Source: Sulfuriferula sp. (GTDB lineage Bacteria > Pseudomonadota > Gammaproteobacteria > Burkholderiales > Sulfuriferulaceae). Taken from it: DNA of 34,361 nucleotides. The DNA lies in contig JABFSE010000040.1 in NCBI GenBank assembly GCA_013140765.1, positions 1 through 34,361 of the forward strand. Direction: 5' to 3'. Below are positions 1 through 9,979 of the stretch, one piece after another; the first letter of the stretch is position 1, and every line of letters starts with the position of its first letter. A model generated the notes under the pieces. That model was given only the letters and a program-made list of their open reading frames with translations. It ran no database searches and was not told the DNA's origin. The position numbers and the translations under genes are program-made.

Positions 1-557
1 AACCCCGCCCATAGCGTAGCAAAATCAGCATTTGGGCTACGTTTGAAGCCGCTTTTGGCAAACTGTTGCCAGCGACCGATGATGACGCATAACAGTAAGT
101 TTGCGCTGGTGTTGGCATCGGTTTGGGTTTCCTGCTGGCTGGCGGCGATGCGTAGGCTTTGGCGCAGGGTGGCTTCTAGTCTGTCGTGTAGTTGGTTGAT
201 ACGGGCTTGTAATCTGTCGTTTTCGTTCACTAGCGCGTCGCCTATGAGTACACGGGTCATGCCTGGGTTGGTGGCGGCGAAACCGAGTAACATGTTGGTA
301 ATGGCTTCTAGTTGTGCCATGCCGCTTTGTTCGTGGCTGGTGATTTTGTTGATGATGCTGAATACCGATTGTTCGATAAATTCTATCAAGCCTTCATACA
401 TTTGCGCTTTGCTGGCGAAGTGGCGATAGAGTGCCGCTTCGGATACTTGTAAGCGTCCTGCCAATGCCGCTGTGGTGATTTTTTCAGCGGCTGGCATTTG
501 TAACATTTCTGCTAGTGTTTGCAGTATTTGTAGTTTTCTTTCCCCTGTGGCGGCCAT
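1..557 (-). CDS. slmA: Nucleoid occlusion factor SlmA (TetR family), 3' end outside window
   Basis: This is the first 185 codons of a TetR-type DNA-binding protein, read on the minus strand from the ATG at 557 and still open at the window edge. The family's usual length is about 198 residues, so roughly 10-15 C-terminal residues are missing. The N-terminal helix-turn-helix is visible as TTAALAGRLQVSEAALYRHF, followed by FASKAQMYEGLIEFIEQ, both typical of SlmA. In characterised species SlmA binds chromosomal SBS sites and the cell-division protein FtsZ, blocking Z-ring assembly over the nucleoid. The start lies 12 bases after the leuA stop, so it is probably the last or a late gene of the leuA transcript. 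The family call is by recognition of the motif and length; function is by homology. Confidence 0.88.
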   Translation of the reverse strand, partial: MAATGERKLQILQTLAEMLQMPAAEKITTAALAGRLQVSEAALYRHFASKAQMYEGLIEFIEQSVFSIINKITSHEQSGMAQLEAITNMLLGFAATNPGMTRVLIGDALVNENDRLQARINQLHDRLEATLRQSLRIAASQQETQTDANTSANLLLCVIIGRWQQFAKSGFKRSPNADFATLWAG

Positions 558-569
558 GCTGTTTCCTTT

Positions 570-2108
570 TTATATTTGTGGATGTGCGCGTTCCAGTTTG
601 TTGTATAAGCCGTTTAGCGCGTCTAAATACGCCTCTGCTGAGGCAACGACGATGTCGGTATCGGCACCCTGACCATTGACGATGCGTCCCGCTTTTGCCA
701 AGCGCACGGTGACTTCGCCTTGTGCGTCCGTGCCTGTGGTGATGTTGTTGACTGAGTATAGTTGCAACTCGGCGGTGCTGTTGACTAATTGTTCTATGGC
801 TTTGAAGGTGGCATCAACGGGTCCGCCGCCTGTGGCTTGCGCTGATTTTTCTTCGCCGTGTGCGCTGATAATGACTTGAGCCAATGGCGTTTCGCCTGTT
901 TCTGAGCAGACTTTGAGCGAGACTAATTTGTATGCTTCTACGCTATGCGAGGCAACTTCGTCGCTGGCTAAGGCGTGTAAATCTTCGTCAAAAATCTCAT
1001 GTTTTTTATCGGCGAGTTCTTTGAAACGCACAAAAGCGGCGTTAATCGCTTCTTCGCTGCCTAAATCTATGCCTAGCTCGGTTAAGCGGGTGCGGAAAGC
1101 ATTGCGTCCTGAGTGTTTGCCTAGCACCATTTTGTTGGCACTCCAGCCCACGTCTTCAGCGCGCATGATTTCGTAGGTTTCGCGGTGTTTAAGCACGCCG
1201 TCTTGATGAATGCCTGATTCGTGTGCAAAGGCATTAGCACCGACGATGGCTTTATTCGGCTGTACGGCAAACCCTGTAATGCTAGCAACCAAGCGCGATG
1301 CAGGCACGATTTGGGTGGTGTCTATGCGGGTGGTGCAGTTGAATACATCGGCGCGGGTGCGTACTGCCATGACGATTTCTTCTAGTGCGGCGTTGCCAGC
1401 GCGTTCGCCCAAACCGTTGATGGTGCATTCTACTTGGCGTGCGCCAGCGAGTACGGCTGATAAGGAATTGGCGACAGCAAGCCCTAAGTCGTTGTGACAA
1501 TGGACAGAAAAAATGGCTTTATCTGAATTGGGAATGCGTTCGCGCAAATTGCGTATCAGTTCGCCAAATTGCCCAGGTACGCTGTAGCCGACGGTATCGG
1601 GAATGTTCAATGTGCGTGCGCCTGCGTCGATGACGGCTTCGAGCACGCGGCAGAGAAAGTCTGGCTCAGAACGCCCCGCATCTTCAGGTGAAAATTCAAC
1701 GTTATCAGTGTATTGCCGCGCCCAAGTGACTGCTTTTACAGCCTGTGCTATGACTTGATCGGGCGACATGCGCAGCTTTTTTTCCATATGGATAGGGCTG
1801 GTGGCAATAAAGGTGTGTATGCGTGAAGAATTCGCGCCACGCAAGGCCTCGCCTGCACGTTGGATGTCGCGTTCCAATGCACGCGCTAGTCCGCAAACGG
1901 TGCTGTCTTTAATCGCATCAGCAACTGCTTTGACGGACTCAAAATCACCATTGGAAGCGGCGGGGAAGCCTGCTTCGATAATGTCCACGCGCATACGTTC
2001 TAATTGCCGCGCTATGCGTACTTTTTCTTCGCGGGTCATGGACGCGCCTGGGCTTTGTTCGCCATCACGCAAGGTGGTATCAAAGATGATTAAGTGGTCG
2101 CTACGCAT
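570..2108 (-). CDS. leuA: 2-isopropylmalate synthase
   Basis: This 512-residue enzyme condenses acetyl-CoA with 2-oxoisovalerate, the first committed step of leucine synthesis, using the product of the ilv pathway encoded just upstream. The HMG-CoA-lyase-like TIM barrel is evident from DTTLRDGEQ at residues 10-18 (D10 is a metal ligand), the HCH metal site at 203-205 followed by ND, and NGLGERAGN at 231-239. The C-terminal third, from about residue 390, matches the allosteric domain that binds leucine in this family. Full length is the norm (about 510-520). The ATG at 2108 is preceded by GGAG at a good distance. No leader peptide or T-box was seen upstream. It follows pssA by 67 bases and precedes slmA by 12. 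Confidence 0.97.
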   Translation of the reverse strand: MRSDHLIIFDTTLRDGEQSPGASMTREEKVRIARQLERMRVDIIEAGFPAASNGDFESVKAVADAIKDSTVCGLARALERDIQRAGEALRGANSSRIHTFIATSPIHMEKKLRMSPDQVIAQAVKAVTWARQYTDNVEFSPEDAGRSEPDFLCRVLEAVIDAGARTLNIPDTVGYSVPGQFGELIRNLRERIPNSDKAIFSVHCHNDLGLAVANSLSAVLAGARQVECTINGLGERAGNAALEEIVMAVRTRADVFNCTTRIDTTQIVPASRLVASITGFAVQPNKAIVGANAFAHESGIHQDGVLKHRETYEIMRAEDVGWSANKMVLGKHSGRNAFRTRLTELGIDLGSEEAINAAFVRFKELADKKHEIFDEDLHALASDEVASHSVEAYKLVSLKVCSETGETPLAQVIISAHGEEKSAQATGGGPVDATFKAIEQLVNSTAELQLYSVNNITTGTDAQGEVTVRLAKAGRIVNGQGADTDIVVASAEAYLDALNGLYNKLERAHPQI

Positions 2109-2147
2109 GACTTGCTCCGCATTTTCTGGGTGGTTTTAGAGGATGTT

Positions 2148-2165
2148 GTCGGCTTAGAAGCCGAC
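2148..2165. repeat. Inverted repeat between pssA and leuA
   Basis: Two perfect 8-base arms (GTCGGCTT and its complement) surround a 2-base loop in the pssA-leuA gap. In the direction of transcription (minus) no T run follows, so it is unlikely to stop transcription into leuA; a T-rich stretch lies only on the other side. It may stabilise or partly separate the pssA and leuA messages, which is inference. Confidence 0.45.
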
Positions 2166-2175
2166 TTAGCTGTTT

Positions 2176-2943
2176 TTATAATTCAGCTTTAGGTGCGCTT
2201 GGTTTTTTGCGTAGTAGTGCCCAAGCACTCATGACATAGCCCGAGAGTGCATACAGACTGACCACGCCAAACAGCATTTCAGGTGGGCTGTAGGCGATGA
2301 GCACAAAGCCCATGGCGATTAAAAATACGACAATGAATGGCACGCTACGGCGTAGATTAATGTCTTTGCCGCTGTAATAACGCACATTGCTGACCATGGT
2401 TAAGCCTGCAAATAGCGTTACGGCAAACGCCAGCCATTTGACATCACTGCCCGCAATGCCATATTCGTTCATTACCCACACCAAGCCTGCAATTAACGCC
2501 GCCGCCGCTGGGCTAGGTAAGCCTTGGAAATAGCGTTTGTCGGCTACGTCTAGCTGCGTATTAAATCGCGCCAAGCGCAATGCCGCGCCTACGCAGTAAA
2601 TAAATGCCGCTATCCAGCCTAGCTTGCCCATGCCTTTTAATGCCCACACGTAGGCAATCAGCGCAGGGGCTACACCAAAGGATACCATGTCAGATAGTGA
2701 GTCATATTCTGCACCGAATGCGCTTTGGGTATGGGTTAAGCGGGCAACACGTCCATCCAAGCCGTCCAGTACCATCGCTACAAATATTGCCACCGCAGCC
2801 AGCTCAAAATGTCCGTTCATCGCCTGCACGATGGCATAAAAGCCCGCGAATAATGCCGCCGTGGTGAATAAATTAGGCAATAGGTAAATGCCGCGCCGTT
2901 GCGTTGTGTTACTTATGAGTGATTTGTAATTCGAGTCGGACAT
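2176..2943 (-). CDS. pssA: CDP-diacylglycerol--serine O-phosphatidyltransferase
   Basis: This membrane enzyme makes phosphatidylserine, the precursor of phosphatidylethanolamine, from CDP-diacylglycerol and L-serine. The CDP-alcohol phosphatidyltransferase signature D-x2-DG-x2-AR-x8-G-x3-D-x3-D is complete. Counting from the ATG at 2943 it runs from D60 (D60, D63, G64, A67, R68, G77, D81, D85). The rest is hydrophobic with several membrane segments, as in the type II family, and the length of 255 residues is normal. A TTG at 2955 would add four residues, but the ATG gives the usual start and I chose it. The gene lies between the ilvC terminator and leuA. Finding it between ilvC and leuA is a neighbourhood seen in proteobacteria and does not imply a shared pathway. 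Confidence 0.95.
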   Translation of the reverse strand: MSDSNYKSLISNTTQRRGIYLLPNLFTTAALFAGFYAIVQAMNGHFELAAVAIFVAMVLDGLDGRVARLTHTQSAFGAEYDSLSDMVSFGVAPALIAYVWALKGMGKLGWIAAFIYCVGAALRLARFNTQLDVADKRYFQGLPSPAAAALIAGLVWVMNEYGIAGSDVKWLAFAVTLFAGLTMVSNVRYYSGKDINLRRSVPFIVVFLIAMGFVLIAYSPPEMLFGVVSLYALSGYVMSAWALLRKKPSAPKAEL

Positions 2944-2975
2944 ATATATTCGCAATTCTTAAAGATAATTAACCG

Positions 2976-3003
2976 ACGAAAAACACGCCAGCGTGTTTTT
3001 CGT
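2976..3003 (-). terminator. Perfect 13-bp hairpin upstream of pssA
   Basis: Arms at 2976-2988 and 2991-3003 are perfectly complementary, with a GC-rich inner part (ACACGC/GCGTGT) and A/T runs at the outer side. It lies after the ilvC terminator, in the same direction of travel. It could be a second terminator or a hairpin in the pssA leader; the sequence alone does not decide. Confidence 0.5.
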
Positions 3004-3030
3004 AGATTAGCTATTCGCTATCCACAAATT

Positions 3031-3055
3031 AAAACGAGGTCTGTGACCTCGTTTT
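3031..3055 (-). terminator. Rho-independent terminator after ilvC
   Basis: Arms at 3031-3041 and 3045-3055 form a perfect 11-bp stem with a 3-base loop, nine bases beyond the ilvC stop. On the minus strand the stem core GAGGTC is followed by a TTTTAATTT run. It should end the ilvI-ilvH-ilvC message. Confidence 0.8.
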
Positions 3056-3063
3056 ATGCCGCT

Positions 3064-4116
<1,053 letters not shown>

Positions 4117-4608
4117 TTAAACTTTTAAGATACGTTCGCCGCGCCCTATGCCAGAAGCACCTGTACGCACGGTTTCCAAAATCGCCACAGGGTCTATCGC
4201 CTCGATAAAGGCATCCAGCTTGGTGCCAGGACCTGTTAGCTCTATGGTGTAGGTTTTTTCGGTGACATCGATAATGCGCCCACGGAATATATCCGCCATA
4301 CGCTTCATTTCTTCACGGTCTTTACCAAACGCGCGTACTTTTACTAGCATTAACTCACGTTCGATATGGCTGCCATCGGACAAATCTAGTATCTTGACCA
4401 CGTCGATTAGTTTATTAAGCTGTTTGACGATTTGCTCGATCACTTCTTCAGAGCCACGGGTGACGATGGTCATGCGTGACAAAGTAGCATCTTCGGTCGG
4501 GGCTACCGTGAGTGACTCAATGTTGTAACCACGTGCTGAAAACAGCCCAGCCACGCGAGACAATGCACCTGCTTCGTTTTCCATCAATATCGAAATAATA
4601 TGGCGCAT
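4117..4608 (-). CDS. ilvH: Acetolactate synthase small (regulatory) subunit
   Basis: This is the regulatory subunit of acetohydroxyacid synthase; it activates the large subunit and carries valine feedback control. The N-terminal ACT domain (about residues 3-75) is plain from MRHIISILMENEAGALSRVA and GYNIESLTV, and the C-terminal small-subunit domain follows to residue 163, the same length as E. coli IlvH. Annotation pipelines may call it ilvN. Its ATG is one base beyond the ilvI stop, so the two subunits are probably translationally coupled, as expected for subunits of one complex. Confidence 0.97.
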   Translation of the reverse strand: MRHIISILMENEAGALSRVAGLFSARGYNIESLTVAPTEDATLSRMTIVTRGSEEVIEQIVKQLNKLIDVVKILDLSDGSHIERELMLVKVRAFGKDREEMKRMADIFRGRIIDVTEKTYTIELTGPGTKLDAFIEAIDPVAILETVRTGASGIGRGERILKV

Positions 4609-4609
4609 G

Positions 4610-6316
4610 TTATAGTTCCTCCGCCAAAATCATTTCAGTAATGCCCGCACCACCTGGCACCATAGGGAATACGTTTTCGGTTTGGTCAGTAATGAAATCC
4701 ATAAATACCAGACGCTCTTTCATTGCAAAAGCCTCACGCAACGCAGGTTCTACGTCTTCTGGCTTTTCAATTTTCATACCGACGTGACCGTAAGATTCAG
4801 CCAGCTTGACGAAATCAGGCAGGGATTCCATGTAGGATTCCGCATAGCGATTGCCATAGAAAAACTCTTGCCACTGACGCACCATGCCCATGTAGCGATT
4901 GTTCAGATTCACTACTTTGACTGGGATATGATATTGCTTGCACGTTGACAGCTCTTGTATGCACATCTGTATGCTGGATTCACCCGTTACACAGGCAACT
5001 TGAGCATCTGGGTGCGCTAATTGTACGCCCATCGCGGCTGGCAAACCAAAGCCCATCGTCCCTAAACCGCCCGACGTAATCCAACGGCGTGGTTCGTTAA
5101 ATGGGTAATACTGCGCCGCCCACATTTGATGCTGACCTACGTCGGTAGTCACAAACGCTTCGCCTTTAGTCACTTCCCATAGCTTCTGCACCACAAATTG
5201 TGGCTTGATAATCGCGCTGGCACGATCGAATTTGAGGCAATCTATGCTACGCCATTCATCAATTTGCGCCCACCAAGCCGATAATGCGGTGGCATCGGTA
5301 CGTTCTTTGCTGGCTTTAATCAGTTTAATCAGCTCATCAAGCACAGCGGCAACATCGCCAACGATAGGCACGTCAACTTTAACGCGCTTGGAAATCGAAG
5401 ACGGGTCGATGTCGATATGAATAATACGCCGCGCATCACGGGCAAAATGCTCAGGCGAGCCGATAACACGATCATCAAACCGCGCACCTACCGCTAACAA
5501 CACGTCAGAGTGTTGCATCGCCATATTGGCTTCATAAGTGCCGTGCATCCCCAACATGCCGACAAATTGCTTATCAGTCGCAGGATACGCACCCAAACCC
5601 ATTAAAGTATTGGTACACGGGAAACCGAGTAAGCGGGTCAATTCAGTAAGCTGTTTAGATGCGTTACTCAGCACCACGCCGCCGCCGCTGTATATCATCG
5701 GCCGTTTGGCTTCAAACAGCATCTGTGCGGCTTTTTTGATTTGCCCCGTATGCCCCTTGACCACAGGGTTGTACGAGCGCATATCAACCGACATGCTGTA
5801 ATCATACGCAAAAGGCTGACCTGTAATGTCCTTAGGAATATCCACCAACACAGGACCAGGGCGACCTGTGGAGGCGATATAGAAAGCCTTTTTCATCGTC
5901 GCGGCGAGATCTTTAATATCCTTAACGAGGAAATTGTGCTTAACGCAAGGACGCGTAATCCCAATGGCATCGACTTCTTGGAAAGCATCCATCCCTATCG
6001 CCGCAGTCGGTACTTGACCGCTAATGACGACCATAGGGATAGAATCCATGTAAGCCGTGGCAATGCCCGTGACCGCGTTAGTAATGCCAGGGCCCGAGGT
6101 CACCAACGCCACACCGACCTTGCCTGTAGAACGTGCATATCCATCAGCCGCATGGACAGCCGCCTGTTCATGGCGTACTAACACATGCTTAAATTTATCT
6201 TGTTTGAAGATTGCGTCGTAAATATTGAGCACCGCGCCGCCAGGATAACCGAATACAAATTCGACCCCTTCGTCAGCTAGACACTTTACGGTAATCTCTG
6301 CACCATTTAATTCCAT
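4610..6316 (-). CDS. ilvI: Acetolactate synthase large (catalytic) subunit
   Basis: This thiamine-diphosphate enzyme joins two pyruvates, or pyruvate and 2-oxobutyrate, to start valine/leucine and isoleucine synthesis. The 568 residues contain the PYR domain with catalytic E50 in RHEQAAVHAADGYAR, the FAD-binding middle domain, and the PP domain. The TPP motif reads GESS (445-448) then NLNN about 25 residues later, instead of the textbook GDGS. I recall GE[AS]S as common in betaproteobacterial homologues, so this is probably a lineage feature rather than damage. IlvB is an equivalent name. A good promoter lies just upstream and ilvH follows after one base. Confidence 0.97.
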   Translation of the reverse strand: MELNGAEITVKCLADEGVEFVFGYPGGAVLNIYDAIFKQDKFKHVLVRHEQAAVHAADGYARSTGKVGVALVTSGPGITNAVTGIATAYMDSIPMVVISGQVPTAAIGMDAFQEVDAIGITRPCVKHNFLVKDIKDLAATMKKAFYIASTGRPGPVLVDIPKDITGQPFAYDYSMSVDMRSYNPVVKGHTGQIKKAAQMLFEAKRPMIYSGGGVVLSNASKQLTELTRLLGFPCTNTLMGLGAYPATDKQFVGMLGMHGTYEANMAMQHSDVLLAVGARFDDRVIGSPEHFARDARRIIHIDIDPSSISKRVKVDVPIVGDVAAVLDELIKLIKASKERTDATALSAWWAQIDEWRSIDCLKFDRASAIIKPQFVVQKLWEVTKGEAFVTTDVGQHQMWAAQYYPFNEPRRWITSGGLGTMGFGLPAAMGVQLAHPDAQVACVTGESSIQMCIQELSTCKQYHIPVKVVNLNNRYMGMVRQWQEFFYGNRYAESYMESLPDFVKLAESYGHVGMKIEKPEDVEPALREAFAMKERLVFMDFITDQTENVFPMVPGGAGITEMILAEEL

Positions 6317-6352
6317 TGCAGTCGTCTATCCATTTAGTCTGTAGAACACTCA

Positions 6353-6381
6353 ATACTAAAGCTAAAACCGCTTCAGGTCAA
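6353..6381 (-). promoter_or_regulatory. Putative sigma-70 promoter of ilvI-ilvH-ilvC
   Basis: On the minus strand TTGACC (6376-6381) and TAGTAT (6353-6358) are separated by exactly 17 bases. Transcription would begin near 6346, leaving a leader of about 30 bases. This is too short for a classical attenuator, and no leader peptide was seen. It was found by eye and not scored. Confidence 0.6.
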
Positions 6382-6398
6382 AAAAATCACGCTAACAA

Positions 6399-7205
6399 TC
6401 ACTTACGCGCGGCGAGGTAGAGTGGCATGACGCGTTCTGAATAGACTTCCAAATCTTGTATGCGGGTTTGCGCACTGGGGTGGGTGCTTAAAAACTCGGG
6501 TGGTGCGCTACCACTCAATTGCACCATTTTTTGCCATAAACCTATTGCCGCGCGTGGGTCATAGCCTGCGCGGGCGGCTAGTTCTACGCCGATACGGTCG
6601 GCTTCGGTTTCGTGGGTGCGGCTATGTGGCAAGCCTACGCCTACTTGATATAACTGCCCTGCGGCGTTTAATGTGCCCGCCTGCACGCCGCCTAATTGTG
6701 CGCCCAACATGCCGAGTTGCATCAGGCTTTGTTCAGAAGCCTGCTCGCGCGCATGTTCGCGTAATGCGTGGGCGATTTCATGCCCCAGAATGGCGGCGAT
6801 TTCGTTGTCATTGAGCTTGAGCTTGTCGATAATGCCCGTGTAAACGGCGATTTTGCCGCCAGGCATACACCAGGCATTGACTTGCGGTGAAGCAATGACA
6901 TTGACTTCCCATTGCCAATTCACTGCGTCAGGGCGAAAAACAGCGACTTGTGGGATGAGTCGATTTGCTATTGCTCGCACACGGGCGGTTTGCGCCGCGT
7001 TTGGATTTAGCGTGCCTTGCTTGGATTCTTTTTGTAACAGCCCGTTGTAGCTCAGTGTCGCCTGTTGCATCAGCGACTGGCTAGACACCAGTGGCGACAT
7101 GATTTGCGTTCTGTCTATGCCCACCGTACCGCCTTGTGTTGTTTTGACCGTCTGGCACGCGCTTAAACTCATCGCCAATAAAACTGCTAATGCTAATTTA
7201 TTCAT
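6399..7205 (-). CDS. M48 family metalloprotease, lipoprotein (LoiP/YggG-like)
   Basis: A 268-residue zinc protease predicted to sit in the periplasm, anchored by lipid. The signal sequence ends in the lipobox LSAC with the modifiable cysteine at residue 17. The zinc site HEIAH is at 142-146 and the third ligand is E201 in HETEADRIG, as in gluzincins of family M48. Relatives such as LoiP and BepA degrade misfolded outer-membrane proteins; which of these this one resembles in substrate cannot be told. It lies 48 bases after polA on the same strand and upstream of the ilv promoter, so it may share the polA message. Confidence 0.92.
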   Translation of the reverse strand: MNKLALAVLLAMSLSACQTVKTTQGGTVGIDRTQIMSPLVSSQSLMQQATLSYNGLLQKESKQGTLNPNAAQTARVRAIANRLIPQVAVFRPDAVNWQWEVNVIASPQVNAWCMPGGKIAVYTGIIDKLKLNDNEIAAILGHEIAHALREHAREQASEQSLMQLGMLGAQLGGVQAGTLNAAGQLYQVGVGLPHSRTHETEADRIGVELAARAGYDPRAAIGLWQKMVQLSGSAPPEFLSTHPSAQTRIQDLEVYSERVMPLYLAARK

Positions 7206-7253
7206 ATTGTTACCTTGCTTTCGTGTCTTTAGTGTTTTTCGTGGAATATGGTT

Positions 7254-9965
7254 TTAATGCGCTGTTTCCCAGTTTTTACCCATGCCTATGCCAACTTGTA
7301 ATGGCACGCGCAGTTGCGCCACGTTGCACATTAAATTCGATAGATTCGCTTGCACGCGGCTTAGTTCGTCTTGCGGCACTTCTAGCACCAGCTCGTCGTG
7401 GACTTGCATAATTATCCGTGTTTGCATCTGTTCACTTGCCAGCCAATCGCTCACCGCTATCATCGCCAGTTTAATCAAATCGGCCGCTGTGCCTTGCATG
7501 GGGGCGTTGATGGCGGCGCGTTCTGCGCCATCGCGACGATGTTTATTGCTGCTGCGTATTTCAGGCAACCATAAACGTCGCCCAAATACGGTTGCGACAT
7601 AGCCATGTTCATGCGCTGTGGTGCGGGCGTTTTGCATGTAGTGGGCGACACCTGGGTAGCGAGCGAAATACCTATCTATATAAGCCTGTGCCGCGCCGCG
7701 TTCCAAGCCTAGCTGACTTGCCAAGCCAAATGCTGACATGCCGTATATTAGCCCAAAGTTAATTGTTTTTGCCACCCGCCGTTGGTCGGTACTGACTTCC
7801 GCCAACGGCACGCCAAATATCTCAGCGGCGGTGGCGCTGTGTACGTCAACATCGTTCATAAATGCGTCCACTAGCCCCGCGTCACCTGACAAGTGCGCCA
7901 TGATGCGTAGCTCTATTTGCGAATAGTCTGCTGATACCAGCACGCAGTTGGGTGCGGCAATGAAGGCTTCGCGCACACGCCGTCCTTCGGCTGTTTTGAC
8001 GGGGATGTTTTGCAGATTAGGTTCTACGCTGGATAAACGCCCTGTCACTGCCACCGCTTGCGAATAGCTGGTGTGTACGCGTCCTGTTGTGGCGTTGACC
8101 ATGCGCGGTAATTTGTCGGTATAAGTCGATTTCAACTTTGCCAGCCCGCGATATTCCAGCAAAATTTTCGGCAACGGGTAATCTGCCGCCAATTGTGACA
8201 ATACATCTTCATCCGTGGACGGCACGCCGCCTGGGGTTTTTTTCAGTATGGGTAATTTTAATTGATCGAACAATATGCCTTGTATTTGCTTAGGCGAATT
8301 CAAATTAAATGGTTGCCCAGCCAGCGCGTAAGCCTGCTGTTCCATAGTGAGCATGGTTTGCCCTAACTCGTGGCTCTGTTGCGCCAGTAAATCGCTGTCC
8401 AGCAACACGCCGTTGCGCTCGATTTGCCATAGTACGGGCAATAAGCGCATTTCGATTTGGCGGTAAACATAGTCCAGCGTTGGTACATTAGCAATGCGCG
8501 GATAGAGCGTCTGGTGCAAGCGCAGGGTAATATCAGCATCTTCTGCCGCGTATTCCGCCGCCAGCTTGAGGGCGACTTGATCAAAGCCAATTTGCCCCGC
8601 GCCTTTGCCCGTCACTGATTCGTAGCTAATGGCGGTCTCGCCTAAATGCCGTTGTGCCAGGCTATCCATATTGCGTGGTAAATGCGATTCTAGGATATAC
8701 GCTTGCAACATGGTGTCATGCACTATGCCCGCTAATGCAATGCCATGATTCGCCAATACGTGGCTATCGTACTTTAGATTTTGCCCAACTTTGGCACAGC
8801 TGGCATCGGTTAGCCACGGTCGCAACCGCGCCAGCACTACGTCCAGTGCTAATTGCTCAGGTGCGTCAGGACCGCGATGCGCTAAGGGTAAATAAGCCGC
8901 TTGATAAGGCGTAATCGCAAACGACATGCCGACCAATTGCGCCGTCATCGGGTCTAGGCTGGTGGTTTCAGTATCAAAGCTGACCAATTCAGCTTGCATC
9001 AGTTTTGCTATCCAGTCATCGAGTTGCGCCAGCGTTAATATCGTTGCGTAATCTTTAGTTGCGGGCGGGGCGATGAAATCTAAACTGACCTGACCTAGTA
9101 CAACAGGCGTAATGACCTCATCGTGCACCTCGCGCAACCAAGTTCTGAAATGGTAATGCCCGTACAGCTCTGTCAGCGCAGGCTTATCTGCTGTTCGCAG
9201 GGTTAAATCAGTCACGGTCGTGTCCAGCGGCACGTCAACGCGGATAGTGATGAGCTTACGTGCCATCGGCAGCCAATCTAGCGCACGCCGTAAATGCTCG
9301 CCTACCGCGCCTTTTACTTCGTCGGCGTGTTCGATAATTGCCGCTAGGTTGTCATACTGCGTCAGCCATTTAACGGCTGTTTTGGGACCTACTTTATCCA
9401 CGCCAGGCACATTGTCCACCGCGTCACCAATCAGGCTCAAATAATCCACTATGCGATTGGGCGGCACACCAAACTTTGCCAGCACGCCTGCTTCGTCCAT
9501 TGCTTCATTGGTCATGGTGTTAATCAGGCTCACGTGCGTATCGACTAATTGCGCCATGTCTTTATCGCCCGTGGAAATTATCGTCGCTATGCCTTGCTGG
9601 CTGGCTTGTGTTGCCAATGTGCCGATAACGTCGTCGGCCTCTACGCCATCGACCATCAAAATAGGCCAGCCCATCGCTGTAATTAAGCGATGCAAAGGCG
9701 CAATCTGGCTGGCCAGATCAGGCGGCATGGAAGGGCGGTTCGCTTTGTAGTCGGGATACCAGTCGTCGCGGAAAGTTTTACCTTTTGCGTCAAACACACA
9801 GGCGAGATAATCAGTGGCATAATCTTTCTGCAAACGCCGTAACATATTGAGTACACCGTATATCGCATTAGTAGGTTCGCCCGCAGGGTTGCGCATGTCG
9901 GGTAAAGCGTGAAAAGCACGATATAAATACGACGACCCATCGACCAACAACAATTTTTTAGTCAC
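7254..9965 (-). CDS. polA: DNA polymerase I
   Basis: PolA fills repair gaps and removes RNA primers. With the GTG start at 9965 it has 903 residues, close to the family's usual 900-930. The 5' nuclease domain begins at once (TKKLLLVDGSSYLYRAFHAL). The proofreading domain keeps its acidic pair (D331 and E333 in FDTETTS). Palm motifs A (ADYSQIELR), B (RRVAKTINFGLIYG) and C (HDE, D857) are intact, so all three activities are expected. The reading frame extends 30 codons further upstream, but those residues do not look like PolA, whereas the GTG has GGGGTG seven bases before it and starts exactly where the family does. The divergent LOG gene starts only 14 bases away. Confidence 0.97.
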   Translation of the reverse strand: MTKKLLLVDGSSYLYRAFHALPDMRNPAGEPTNAIYGVLNMLRRLQKDYATDYLACVFDAKGKTFRDDWYPDYKANRPSMPPDLASQIAPLHRLITAMGWPILMVDGVEADDVIGTLATQASQQGIATIISTGDKDMAQLVDTHVSLINTMTNEAMDEAGVLAKFGVPPNRIVDYLSLIGDAVDNVPGVDKVGPKTAVKWLTQYDNLAAIIEHADEVKGAVGEHLRRALDWLPMARKLITIRVDVPLDTTVTDLTLRTADKPALTELYGHYHFRTWLREVHDEVITPVVLGQVSLDFIAPPATKDYATILTLAQLDDWIAKLMQAELVSFDTETTSLDPMTAQLVGMSFAITPYQAAYLPLAHRGPDAPEQLALDVVLARLRPWLTDASCAKVGQNLKYDSHVLANHGIALAGIVHDTMLQAYILESHLPRNMDSLAQRHLGETAISYESVTGKGAGQIGFDQVALKLAAEYAAEDADITLRLHQTLYPRIANVPTLDYVYRQIEMRLLPVLWQIERNGVLLDSDLLAQQSHELGQTMLTMEQQAYALAGQPFNLNSPKQIQGILFDQLKLPILKKTPGGVPSTDEDVLSQLAADYPLPKILLEYRGLAKLKSTYTDKLPRMVNATTGRVHTSYSQAVAVTGRLSSVEPNLQNIPVKTAEGRRVREAFIAAPNCVLVSADYSQIELRIMAHLSGDAGLVDAFMNDVDVHSATAAEIFGVPLAEVSTDQRRVAKTINFGLIYGMSAFGLASQLGLERGAAQAYIDRYFARYPGVAHYMQNARTTAHEHGYVATVFGRRLWLPEIRSSNKHRRDGAERAAINAPMQGTAADLIKLAMIAVSDWLASEQMQTRIIMQVHDELVLEVPQDELSRVQANLSNLMCNVAQLRVPLQVGIGMGKNWETAH

Positions 9966-9979
9966 AACGACACCCCAAA

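Noticed and set aside
676-1497. Several plus-strand open frames opposite leuA
   Set aside because: They lie wholly antisense to a well-conserved gene, show no recognisable domain and lack ribosome binding sites; they are by-products of leuA codon use.
2148-2165. Hairpin between pssA and leuA as a terminator
   Set aside because: No T run follows it in the direction of pssA-leuA transcription.
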